From the NCBI GenBank assembly GCA_006503475.1, contig RSEH01000039.1, positions 141,224 through 205,223 of the forward strand: a stretch of 64,000 nucleotides of DNA. The letters are read 5' to 3'. Both the position numbers and the translations under genes were made by a program. Every line of letters starts with the position of its first letter. Position 1 is the first letter of the stretch. Positions 54,641-64,000 of the stretch are shown piece after piece. The notes below the pieces were generated by a model, which ran no database searches, was not told the origin of the DNA, and was given only the letters and a program-made list of their open reading frames with translations. This DNA is from Stentor roeselii. Lineage: Eukaryota; Ciliophora; Heterotrichea; Heterotrichida; Stentoridae.

Positions 54641-54942
54641 ATATAAACATTTTAGAGAGTCTCTTATTGAATGCTATTTAATTTTTCGTCAAGAAAGATT
54701 GTAATAAGCAAGCTCAATTAATCAATATCAGCTAAGAGTAATCTCTGCGTTGTTTAGTCATCAAATAAATTGTTTATATGTAAATTATTTACCTTATTAT
54801 TCTAAAATTTCTTCTATTTTAGTAAGTTTTATAATTCTATAACAAGATTTACATTATTTTAGATTTGTTTTAAAATAGATTGATAGATTAAAAGATTAAA
54901 TCATTTATCCAATTATATCGAAAGGAGATAAATTGCAAATAA

Positions 54943-57068
54943 TTTATTAAAGATATCTTTAAAGATTTTATTAAAGTATTCGAGCCATTAAGAAATTCGT
55001 TAATCAAATGGGGAAATTATAAAGTATTCAATTCATATACAGATAAACTAATAAACACAATTTCTTGCAAAAGTATAATTGAAAAGGTTCAATATTCATT
55101 AGATTCAAAGTTTCTCCTCATTTTATATAACAGGGGTTTTGATATTTTTGACATTACTTGGGGAGACTTTTTGAATACTTTTAATATTTTGAAGTATGAT
55201 GGAAAATATTTAATAATTGAAATTCAATCAGTTCAAGTATCTTTTGAATTTAATGATAGTTTAAATTTAAATTACTTAACAATCGAACTTTTAAAATATC
55301 AATATTTTGAAAATTGTATTATAGAAAGATCTAGACACAATATTGACTCAAGCTTGAGTTATCATTTCAGAAAAAATTTTTATAGCGATGAAATTGATTA
55401 TAGGTCAGCTTGTAATTTTATAGTTACTCGAATTCCAAAACCTGAATTCCATGGCATTCCTCTTTCAGATCATTTTCATACTTTACTTCACTTCGTATCA
55501 TATTTTGGAGATGAAGCTTCATTGAATGAAATTTTGAATCCAAATATTTTAATTACTCTTCACCAGGATATGTTCGGAAAATCACCAATATTTTATGCAA
55601 TAAAAAAGAAACATTTTAAGTGTGCACAGCTCTTTCTAAAGTATTTTATTGATAATAATTTAGATCAAAATTTATTCACTTTAATATTATCAAGACTTCA
55701 AAACGATTTTTTACTAATTATTGAATCCTCTTTTCAGGAGCTTCCTGAATTTTTAAATTTATTTTTATTAACGACAGATTATACATTGACTGAAGAAAGA
55801 AATGATCTTCCAAAATTAATGTTTACAAGAGATAACAAACCACTATTTTCAGATTTCGGACAGTTTCAAAATCAAGGATCAATGCCTGTACGCATTAAGT
55901 ATTGCATCATTTCCCTACCGAATCAAACTTATTCCTTTGAAAATATGAAGATGCTAGAATCTTTAATATCCTGTAAAAATCCAAAAATTTATGAGAATGT
56001 ATTAATAAAAAATATAATAAATCACAATTGGAATGAAGTGATAAGATGGATGATACTTTACTCTATTCTTACTTTTTTAAATATAGTTTTACTTACTTTT
56101 GGTATAGTTTATGGAAGGACAAATTTATTGATAATTATTCCTTTTGTTATTCTTAATATAATATTATTAATTTGGGAAGTTCTTCAGATAATATCTTCCA
56201 AATCGACTTATTTTGATGATATATGGAACTATGTTGATATTTTTATGATAATTTTAATATTTTACTGGATAGCTGCAGGTTTTCTAGAGTGCGAATCAAT
56301 TTTTGAAGAGTATTCATTGGCCTTATTGATCATAACCCGAGGTTTGACTGGATTTAGAATAATTAACGGGACCAGATATTATACTAGACTTATATTTGCA
56401 GCATTAGATAATATTAAGTATTTTCTTACAATTTTCTTATATTCAACTTTTTTCTTTACAGTCCTTCTATTTATATTGAATGGAAAAGGATTGTTTAAAA
56501 TTTCAAATATGTGGGAAATTATTTGGACATTTAACTTCACTGGGGAACATCAAATTGATAGTAATTCTTCAAATATCTTCTTAACCTATATAACTTTCAT
56601 TTTTGCAGCTATTATAAACGTAATTTTAATGCTAAATCTTCTGATATCTATCTTAGGTGATACTTATGATTGTTTATGATAGAAAAAACAATATTTGACT
56701 ATAAGGAAAAAATTGAATTTGCACTAGAAATGCAGAAAACTATCTTTTGGAGATTAACTCATGATAAAAGAAGATATCTTCATATACTAGATAAGGCTTT
56801 TAACCTTGATGGTGATGCCCCAGCCAATGAGTGGCAAGGGAAAATAATTTATACTGAAAGAAAACAAGAAAAGCGCATCCAAGAACTTACTGATCGTGTA
56901 TTTTTTTTTAAGAATGAAATAGAAAATAAGATAGACTTCAAGATTACTTAAGTTCAAAAAAGCTTGGAATCCAAAATATCAGGAGTGGAAAATAAAATCG
57001 TTAGATTCGAGAATAAGATGATATCTATTGAAAACAAACTCAATTTTTTAGTAGATAAATTCCAATAA
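54943..57068 (+). pseudogene. TRP-like cation channel fragment, frameshifted
   Basis: The frame is open from a TAA at 54940 to 56679 (the ATG-less N terminus continues upstream of 55171 without a start). It ends a WD/ankyrin-like region (FHTLLHFVSYFGDEAS), then has six membrane segments with a pore loop and the sequence LMLNLLISILGDTYD typical of this ciliate channel family. At 56672-56679 the frame is lost by one base in GTTTATG. The next frame (56670-56951) continues exactly with IEKTIFDYKEKIEFALEMQK. TAA at 56949-56951 is followed by 38 more in-frame codons of coiled coil (VQKSLESKISGVENKI) to TAA at 57066. The gene is 5'-truncated, shifted and stop-bearing, so most likely a pseudogene. 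Confidence 0.65.
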
Positions 57069-57714
57069 AATTACTAGGATCATATAAAGTGTTTTTTTTT
57101 ATATATCAATAGTGAATTTCATTTTTTGATATAGTTTAAATATTCCTAAATAGCTAGTTGGAGTAGATTTGATAGTCTAGTTGTTTTCAATTTGGTGTGA
57201 TTAAGGATTTTTTTCGTATAATTTTATATCATTTTTTTATTGAAAATGGTAAACATAATTTGAGTTTTGATTTTTTGTAGAGCACTGGCCAGCTACAAGA
57301 AGTTAGTAAAAAATTAGTAATGGGGATCGAATCAGAATAAGTTAATAGAAAATTCAAACTAGATTTATATCTATATTATCTAATACTTTTTAATTATCTA
57401 AATTAATAATAATCCTTTATAGATTGATACACTAAAATCTAGAGTTTTCAATTTTATAAATCTCTATACAGTATTATCATTTGAATATATATTTTTTTAA
57501 AATTTAACAAAATAGGCTACCTTTTTGTAGGATAAATTAAGAATAATTTTATGATTTAATCCTTTACCTATGAAATATTAGGGTCTGATAAAGGTCTTAT
57601 ACGAAACATAAAATTTTTGTATTATCTAAAAAAAATAATCAATCTAAACATCTCTAACAGATCCTTTTATAAAATTATACTATTTTTATCTAAGGCTCAA
57701 TCATATATAAAAAT
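57069..57714. other. Intergenic, AT-rich
   Basis: Nothing is recognised. Short poly-T and poly-A runs are frequent. The sequence ends in tatataaaaatATG at the next gene. Confidence 0.5.
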
Positions 57715-58314
57715 ATGTCTGCAGTCTTCATAATACTGCTTCAAGCATTGCTCTTGGTCTTTTCATATCAAATAGATTTAAATGAAATACATTTGCAGAA
57801 CTTCAATATTTCTCAAGAAGAGAAAAAAATCAGAAAACTTCAGGGTTCGAGATATGCGATGACTCTAGGATTATTTGATTATATTGAGTATGGCGACCAA
57901 GTAATACTGGGAGTTCATTGTGGTGGAAGTCCAATAAGATTAACCTCAGGTAACGGATGGTATGGATGCAACCCTTATTATGGCGATACACCCTGCTCTA
58001 CATCATTACCAGTACTTTGCATTAAAAAGGTTGATGCACAACAGCCAAGCTACAAAATGAAATGCCATGATGTATATTACTGTGGATGGAGTGGAGGCTA
58101 TCTTGCCCTGAGTAACTTTACAAAAGGTACTGATTTAACCTCATTAGATGCTGGAAACAGGATTTGTGCTGAATCACATGGTTCTGATTATCAAATGGCT
58201 GAAATTCATGATGGTAGAGGAGGTTGGGGATTTTATGGATTCGCAGCTAAAAGGAAATACTTAACTCGCTTCTGGGCATGGATATACGACCAAAATGCAA
58301 ACTGTTGGAATTAA
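57715..58314 (+). CDS. Secreted Trp/Gly/Cys-rich protein
   Basis: A 199-residue protein with a signal peptide (residues 2-18, SAVFIILLQALLLVFSY). The mature part is rich in Gly, Tyr, Trp and Cys (about nine Cys), with phrases such as HCGGSPIRLTSGNGWYGCNP, ICAESHGSDYQMAEIHDGRG and TRFWAWIYDQNANCWN. The last two recall a lectin-like or bacterial extracellular module ending in RFWVYINDQ..NCW, but I cannot name a family with certainty. The intact frame and GC-richer codons contrast with the relic DNA on both sides, so it is probably expressed. Confidence 0.65.
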   Translation: MSAVFIILLQALLLVFSYQIDLNEIHLQNFNISQEEKKIRKLQGSRYAMTLGLFDYIEYGDQVILGVHCGGSPIRLTSGNGWYGCNPYYGDTPCSTSLPVLCIKKVDAQQPSYKMKCHDVYYCGWSGGYLALSNFTKGTDLTSLDAGNRICAESHGSDYQMAEIHDGRGGWGFYGFAAKRKYLTRFWAWIYDQNANCWN

Positions 58315-58740
58315 TAGCTTAAAGATTAGGAATTAGAATGAATATATGAAATTTTATGATATATATGAGTGAAACCTTCGATTTGTTAATTATTCATTAT
58401 AATTTTCTTGGAAATATTATTTATTCAAATTTTTTTAAGGCTGGACTTTGAATTATTTGCACTCTTGACAACTTGGATATCTGTAAGCCCTCGAAAATAT
58501 TTGAAGTGAGATCGTACTGTCTAAGGCCGTCGAAATAAAGAGATTTCAGAAAGGAAGTACCCATAAATCAAGGAAATATATTATGCAGAACTTAGAATCG
58601 AAACTGAGTCTCTCCAATAATTGGAATGAGTTCGATTATATATAAAAATAACTTGATGATCATGGTAGCTATAAATAAGCAATTATTACAATTCAACTTT
58701 TTAAATTTAGCTCTAAAGTATTTTCGAAGTTTAAACATAT
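58315..58740. other. Intergenic, relic-like
   Basis: Short coding-like pieces occur in changing frames (for example around 58560-58620), with no intact gene. Confidence 0.4.
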
Positions 58741-59808
58741 AAGTTATTTGGATATATATATTTTTGAACTAGCCTGTGGTTCTAAAAAAATCGGTCTTTG
58801 GTAACCCCTTACTCTTATGATGAATATGAAGAAGAAACTTTCAAATTAAATCGAGAAATATATGCTTATTTAGAATAACTACCGGATGGAAAGCACTCAG
58901 TAGCAATCATGACTGAGAAAGGGTCTAAAAACACCATCAATTGGCTGATAGTATTTCAAAATTTTAGTATTCTATTATCTGGAAATTTTTATATTAAATG
59001 TAATCTTCTTGTAGGTTATCAGTGTGAAACTCGAGTTTTGATATAAAAATCTTATCAGAAAATTGAAACAAGCTCTACTCACAATTTTCAGTCTGCTAAT
59101 TTCACTAAGTTATAGGAAATTTGTTATTGAGGATGATGGAAATATAAATTAAAGGAAAGATATTCTAAATATTATGAAAACATATTATCAAATTAAGGTA
59201 ATACTATCATATATACGCGAAAGCACCTTATCTAATTATCACAATTTTTTCCTTAATAAGGAACCAAGCTATTAAGGGGTAAGTCAACATTTTATCAAAT
59301 TCAGCCACCTATTTTAAGCATCAGCAGCTTGAAAAACCGTTTAATAAAAAAAAATATTGATAATAATGTAAGAAGTACGAATCCTTTAGCTGTTTAAGTG
59401 GATGCATACAGTAATGATGGACTCTCATTAGAAAATAAAAAGAGCAATTCCACTCTAATTATTATTTTAAACCCAACTTATAGATTGTTGAGTGAATAGA
59501 AAGTAAAAACAAAATATTGAAACGGAATTTTCAGTAATCTTTATGTAAAATCATCAGGGTCATTTGATGTTTGTGTCGCCAATTAAGGTCTCATCCAGAG
59601 GCCAGTTATTACACTGAACATCCTGCATTTTTAGAAAAAATCGAAATCCAAGTTCCGAAAATTCACGATTTACATCAATCAGTAATTTATTTATATGAAA
59701 AGAGTGATTATATTCAGAGAAAAACTGCGAAATTTCTCTGAAATCATAGGAAATGCAGCAAAAAATAATAAAATATAATCAATTCATTTGATATTTATTT
59801 TTTGAAAG
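58741..59808 (+). pseudogene. Single-frame relic with a GOLD/p24-like end
   Basis: One frame over 356 codons reads as protein despite about 14 TAA/TAG and 5 TGA. The segment from 58802 includes YSYDEYEEETFKLNREIYAY and HSVAIMTEKGSKNTINWL with only TAA/TAG until TGA at 59128. The segment 59281-59660 ends in a pattern like the GOLD domain of p24 cargo receptors: STLIIILNPTYRLLSE ... SSGSFDVCVAN ... VITLNI (p24: P.G..L ... G.Y..CF.N). TGA at 59518 falls between KTKY and NGIF. No indel is needed over the interval. Confidence 0.4.
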
Positions 59809-60828
59809 AAGTTATCAATAATTAACAGAAAAATGTAGGATAATAGAAAAAAGATCGATATTGAAATTTTAGAGTTCTTGAATTAACCCTCTTTGTAGAA
59901 CCTTAGAATATAAATTACTCTCCGATATGCTTTAATAAATCATTTGCTTTGAAAGGCCGCTTGCACTTGTATTAATTACAGTTAATTGAACTAGCTACTT
60001 GGGCAATTTAGTTGCATTGAAAAGAGTTTTTAGTATCTCAATGTTTACAAGGGAGAAAGAGACAATTTTTCATGCAAGTAAAACTGAGAGGATATTTTTA
60101 AGAGAACTATCAAAGCCTTTTCATTGAATTTGAAATCGAAGCTAATTGGATCAAGTTGTTTATCGCAGATTACTGTGCCAGATTTTTGCAACCTTTTATC
60201 ATTTCTTGCATTAGGAATACAGATTCATTGATTGAAATCACCTTAATCAAATCCTTCTTTTAAATATCATTATGGTTCAATTTAATTGGTTCCTGGTTTA
60301 CTCATTAACGAATTTCCCTACTTATAGACCACAGGAACTATAAGTTAGTTTAGTGCAAAGATATCAATACACTATTCCTTTGAAATGCATTACAGCATAA
60401 TAAATATATTTTGATAAAGGCTAGGAAAATATTGAAATTGTTTAAGATGCGAAAAATTTCAACTATGAAATAATCGTGGAATGTTTTTTCTGATGCAAAG
60501 AGACAAAACTTGAAGAATTTAAAAAATTATCAAGGAATACTATCTAATTAACAATATCGATATTAAATTTAAAGTTTGTTGTGATGTTTTGAATGAAGAT
60601 TGATCTAAAGTTGCTTCATAAATCAATATTGGATTTAAAAGATAAACTGAGTTAATTAGTAAACTCTTGAATTCTTTGCCTAAAGTTGGAACAATCATGA
60701 AGTATTATTTATTTAATTTAGTAGAATAGTTACTACTATTAAAACAGAAATAGATAATTATAACTTTTGATTAGATTTTAGTATAATTTATTTAAGGTAT
60801 ATTCTGGCTTGAAAATTTAAGTCTATAA
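59809..60828. other. AT-rich region with ambiguous coding-like frames
   Basis: Around 60110-60260 two different plus-strand frames both look protein-like, so no call is possible. The region ends in tctataaATGGT at the WD40 gene. Confidence 0.4.
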
Positions 60829-62748
60829 ATGGTGGAATCTAGTTCACGCAGAGTAGAGAGAGAAGAAATACTCGAAATTCCGCGAGATTATGATGATAAT
60901 AAAGGAGCTGAACTTCAAAAGAAGATATATAAGTACTATCAAAGGTATTCAAAATATACAAAAAAAAAATATTCATGGCCGATGAAAGTCTTTGAAACAC
61001 GAGGACAATCAAACTGGGTAGCTTGCTGTTCTTACTCTCCTGATGGAAATTATTTGGCAGCTGGATCAAAATTAAAAACAGTTGAGATATGGAATATCAA
61101 AGATCAAAAAGAAAAGTTCACTCTGAATGGACATTCAAGTTGGGTATTGTGCAGCTCTTACTCTCCTGATGGAAATTATCTGGCAACTGGATCAGGAGAC
61201 AGCACGGTTAAAATCTGGAATATCAAAAAAAAAAGAGAAGAGTTTACTCTGAAAGGACATTCAGGTTCGGTATCTTGCTGTTCTTATTCTCCCGATGGAA
61301 ATTATCTGTTAACTGGATCAGAAGACAAAACAGTTAAAATCTGGAATATAAAAGAGCAAAGAGAAGAGTTTACTCTGAAAGGACATTCAGGTTGGGTATT
61401 TTGCTGTTCTTACTCTCCCGATGGAAATTATCTGGCATCTGGATCAGGAGACAACACGGTTAAAATCTGGAATAAAAAAGAGCAAAGAGAAGAGTTTACT
61501 CTGAATGGATATTCAGCTTGGGTATTGTGCTGTTCTTACTCTCCTGATGGAAATTATCTGGCAGCTGGATCAAGAGACAAATCAGTTAAAATCTGGAATA
61601 TCAAAGAGCAAAGAGAAGAGTTTATTCTGAATGATCTTTCAGATTGGATTATGTGCTGTTCTTACTCTCCTGATGGAAATTATCTGGCATTTGGATCAAG
61701 TGACAGCACGGTTAAAATCTGGAATATAAAAAAGCAACGAGAACAATTTACTCTGATTGAAAATTCAGGTTCGGTATCTTGCTGTTCTTACTCTCCCGAT
61801 GGAAATTATCTGGCAGCAGGATCAGAAAAAAGAACAATTAAAATCTGGAATATAAAAGAGCAAAGAGAAGAATTCACTCTGAATCGATATTCAGATTCAA
61901 TAAATTGCTGTTCTTACTCTCTTGATGGAAATTTTCTGGTAACTGGATCAGACGACTATAAATTTCATATCTGGAAATTAAAAAAGCAAAAAGTAGATTT
62001 AAATTTGAATAAGAATACTAATGTAAGCATCGATAATAAACTTGAAAACTTGACACGAACTTTAAAACCACAAAAATATTCAATTACTAATATCAAAAAG
62101 CCTACTAATGATGGATTACATACTATTAAATGTAATGATAATGGCAGTATTTCATTTTGGAACATATCAGAGAGTAGAGAAGATTTCATTTTATGTAATT
62201 ACAGCTCGAAAATGATAGGTTTATACTTTATAGAGAATGAGAAATATCTAGTAGCTGTATACAGAAGTAATATTTTTATGATTGCTTATTGGAACAAATT
62301 GTTATATATTCTACATGAAAATCTTTTTGAGTGCATCATTACAAGAGAAAATATCGAATTACTATTTAAAGATGCAAAAGTGGCCATATTTATTTACAAA
62401 TACTATAATGAATATTATAAAAGTAAAGTTAAAATTGAAGAGCAACTACCATTGATTGTTAGTAAACTTCTCATAAAATTTGATTTTCAAAAAAGACCTG
62501 ATACGGCTCTGAATATATCAATATATATTGTTAAATTTGTATATTTGAATTATAGGATAAAGTATCTTAACGATAGAGCTAATAGAATCCTTATGAAATT
62601 TTATTCCAAAACCCAAAATAAAAGTCTTGATATCAAAGGAATATATGAATCACAGATTTTAAGATTTTTATATCATTCAATATTAGAATTTGATACAAAG
62701 CAAAAGATAGGGATTTTATTAGATCAGTTGAAAAAATTGATTACTTAA
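60829..62748 (+). CDS. WD40 protein with near-identical repeats and helical C-terminal domain
   Basis: A 639-residue protein. Residues about 58-385 hold eight WD40 units of 42 residues with an almost constant core (CCSYSPDGNYLA.GS.D.TVKIWNIK), followed by a degenerate blade near 430-465. The C-terminal 170 residues are helical (NLFECIITRENIELLFKDAK onward) with no recognised family. The repeats form one beta-propeller. Their DNA is homogenised in 126-bp steps, a pattern known for rapidly evolving recognition-type WD40 proteins. It is the last gene before the telomere, about 1.1 kb away, and is intact with a standard TAA stop. Confidence 0.85.
   Translation: MVESSSRRVEREEILEIPRDYDDNKGAELQKKIYKYYQRYSKYTKKKYSWPMKVFETRGQSNWVACCSYSPDGNYLAAGSKLKTVEIWNIKDQKEKFTLNGHSSWVLCSSYSPDGNYLATGSGDSTVKIWNIKKKREEFTLKGHSGSVSCCSYSPDGNYLLTGSEDKTVKIWNIKEQREEFTLKGHSGWVFCCSYSPDGNYLASGSGDNTVKIWNKKEQREEFTLNGYSAWVLCCSYSPDGNYLAAGSRDKSVKIWNIKEQREEFILNDLSDWIMCCSYSPDGNYLAFGSSDSTVKIWNIKKQREQFTLIENSGSVSCCSYSPDGNYLAAGSEKRTIKIWNIKEQREEFTLNRYSDSINCCSYSLDGNFLVTGSDDYKFHIWKLKKQKVDLNLNKNTNVSIDNKLENLTRTLKPQKYSITNIKKPTNDGLHTIKCNDNGSISFWNISESREDFILCNYSSKMIGLYFIENEKYLVAVYRSNIFMIAYWNKLLYILHENLFECIITRENIELLFKDAKVAIFIYKYYNEYYKSKVKIEEQLPLIVSKLLIKFDFQKRPDTALNISIYIVKFVYLNYRIKYLNDRANRILMKFYSKTQNKSLDIKGIYESQILRFLYHSILEFDTKQKIGILLDQLKKLIT
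61010..61980 (+). repeat. 126-bp coding tandem repeats
   Basis: The string GTTAAAATCTGGAATA (with small changes) recurs at 61207, 61333, 61459, 61585, 61711 and 61837, each exactly 126 bp apart, and TTCTTACTCTCC.GATGGAAA accompanies each unit. Outer units are more diverged. Confidence 0.9.
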
Positions 62749-63851
62749 TTAGTATAATTAGTTATTTTAGAACATATAACTGTATTTTGTATTATAAATA
62801 AAAAGTCTATGAGTTTTATGATAATTTATATATAGTTTCTTAACTCAAAACGACGAAGAAATTTAATATATTTATTTTTTTTGATTCGTTAAAATCAAAA
62901 CTTGAATGTTTATCAGATTATATAAAAAATTATTGATGGTTTTCTCACTTCAATATTATATTATTCAAGATAGAGAGAAAATAAAATAAGTCGATAGTCT
63001 ATCATATCACCTCACTTATGATAAATCTTATAGAGTATTTTTTAAATCTTAAATCAATTTTATTGCACCTATTTTTTTTATGTAATCTTATGATAAAAAT
63101 CTGAAAAATATAAAAAATTTTGAAAATAGATTAGAGCTTATATATTAAGCAGACAAATAATTCAGTTTTGATGATAATAGTTTTCTTCAAGACCTTATTG
63201 TGGGAAATCTAATATATATGATGTTTCTTCGGAAATTTAATATATTGGATATCTATTGATAAGTAATAAACTAAAATTTTTTATATTAGAATTAACTTTT
63301 TATTGATCTTTTTAATACTTAAATGATTAATTCTTAAACAAAACTTCAAAGCTTTAATATATTATATTTAAACTTTAGCATCTAGCTCAAAATGTTGCAA
63401 GCGCATCTAGAACTATGCCTTAAAAGTCTTATTGAAGTGATGAGTTATTAATTGAATCACTATTATTTCTGCTGTATTTAGTATAAGCATATAGTTTGCA
63501 ATCATTTCGAAGTGATTCGCGTACAAAAGATTACACAGAGTGGTCTTAGACTCAACAATAGTTTCAGGAAAGTTTTAATTGAACTATTTTGTGCTTTCAG
63601 ATATTATTTGTTAATGATACGTTTGATAAAGTATTGAAAATAGAAACTTTTTTGAGTTTAACTTTTATTTTAAAGTATTTTAATTTTTGTTGTTTAAAGA
63701 TTTTAATTAAAGATATAGTTTTATAGATTTGAAGAATCAATAGTAACTTTTAGTTTTTAAAGTTTGAAATAAGTTTGTAGAAACAAAAGAAAAAATTAAA
63801 TTTGTTTAATGAATAATTGATTTTATAATAAATTATATTAATAATCATTTA
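62749..63851. other. Subtelomeric AT-rich sequence
   Basis: No gene, repeat array or RNA is recognised in the 1.1 kb between the last gene and the telomere. Confidence 0.6.
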
Positions 63852-63950
63852 TTAGGGTGTTAGGGTGTTAGGGTGTTAGGGTGTTAGGGTGGTAGGGTGT
63901 TAGGGTGTTAGGGTGTTAGAGTGGTAGGGCGTGAGGGTGGTAGGGTGTTA
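63852..63950 (+). repeat. Telomeric repeats (TGTTAGGG)n
   Basis: At least seven near-perfect 8-nt TGTTAGGG units run from 63852, with the G-rich strand towards the right end as expected for a telomere. From about 63890 variants appear (GGTAGGGTG, TTAGAGTG, GGGCGTGA). The unit is the complement of CCCTAACA. Confidence 0.85.
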
Positions 63951-64000
63951 GAGAGAGCGGTCGGTTGTGTGGTATTTTGTTTGAGAGCTCGTGTGAAAGC
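63951..64000. other. Terminal G/T-rich degenerate tail
   Basis: The last 50 bases keep G/T richness but lose the 8-nt period. This could be degenerate telomere, sequencing noise at the read end, or joined non-telomeric sequence. Confidence 0.4.

Noticed and set aside
59809-60770. Continuation of the 58.7-kb relic frame to the WD40 gene
   Set aside because: Another frame around 60110-60260 has fewer stops and looks equally protein-like, so coding sense cannot be decided by eye.
1-64000. Genome-wide reassignment of TAA/TAG or TGA
   Set aside because: Intact genes end at TAA, TAG or TGA a few bases from convergent neighbours (for example 32095/32106 and 38067/38080), and they contain no such codons inside.
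1-64000. CRISPR arrays, insertion sequences, tRNA and rRNA genes
   Set aside because: I saw no regularly spaced repeats with unique spacers, no transposase-like frame and no cloverleaf or rRNA signature; a dedicated search could still find a tRNA that I missed.

Overview
The window looks like the end of a macronuclear chromosome from a heterotrich ciliate, closest in style to Stentor. Four things support this. (1) The right end carries a G-rich array of TGTTAGGG units, the heterotrich telomere repeat (known from Blepharisma as permutations of CCCTAACA). (2) At least four genes are joined by in-frame 15-nt GT..AG introns, a size known from Stentor. (3) The intact genes, about 9,000 codons, use TAA, TAG and TGA only as terminators, so the standard code fits. 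(4) The protein set is ciliate-like: B-box/WD40 proteins, a tubulin-type carboxypeptidase, SHIPPO-type and IQ/TPR proteins, and cysteine-rich multipass surface proteins.

Layout. 0-7.5 kb: a hypothetical gene, a small secreted protein, and a family of degenerate Ras-like GTPase copies, one intact and at least two broken, set in AT-rich relic sequence. 7.5-26 kb: three large WD40 proteins, a multipass membrane protein, a secreted protein, a transmembrane RING protein (rejoined here by a 15-nt intron) and a double cyclic-nucleotide-binding-fold protein, with gene-poor gaps of 2-3 kb. 27.1-27.4 kb: an SRP (7SL) RNA gene. 27.5-40 kb: a compact, GC-richer block of about ten genes only 8-80 bp apart, several of ciliary or cytoskeletal type (TPR/IQ protein, SHIPPO-repeat protein, coiled-coil protein, cytosolic carboxypeptidase). 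40-48 kb: AT-rich tandem repeats, a secreted lipocalin, an F-box protein and a very large LamG/cysteine-rich/multipass membrane protein. 48-64 kb: subtelomeric sequence with an eight-unit ubiquitin-like polyprotein, a kinesin-like protein without an ATPase P-loop, a broken TRP-like channel, a tryptophan-rich secreted protein, a WD40 protein with nearly identical repeats, and the telomere.

Two themes deserve attention. First, introns here are exactly 15 nt, so a stop-containing segment can be removed without a frame change; one GTPase copy seems to show a coding 15-mer turning into such an intron. Second, several 'intergenic' stretches (1.9-2.3, 3.9-4.6, 11.7-12.0, 16.4-16.8, 47.9-48.9 and 58.7-59.8 kb) read as protein-like sequence in one frame, interrupted by stops that look like Gln (TAA/TAG) and Trp (TGA) positions. 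Ageing pseudogenes hit by C-to-T transitions are the simplest explanation. Stop-codon recoding of the kind known from the heterotrich Condylostoma is the alternative to test. Judging coding frames by eye is unreliable in DNA this AT-rich, and I ran no searches.
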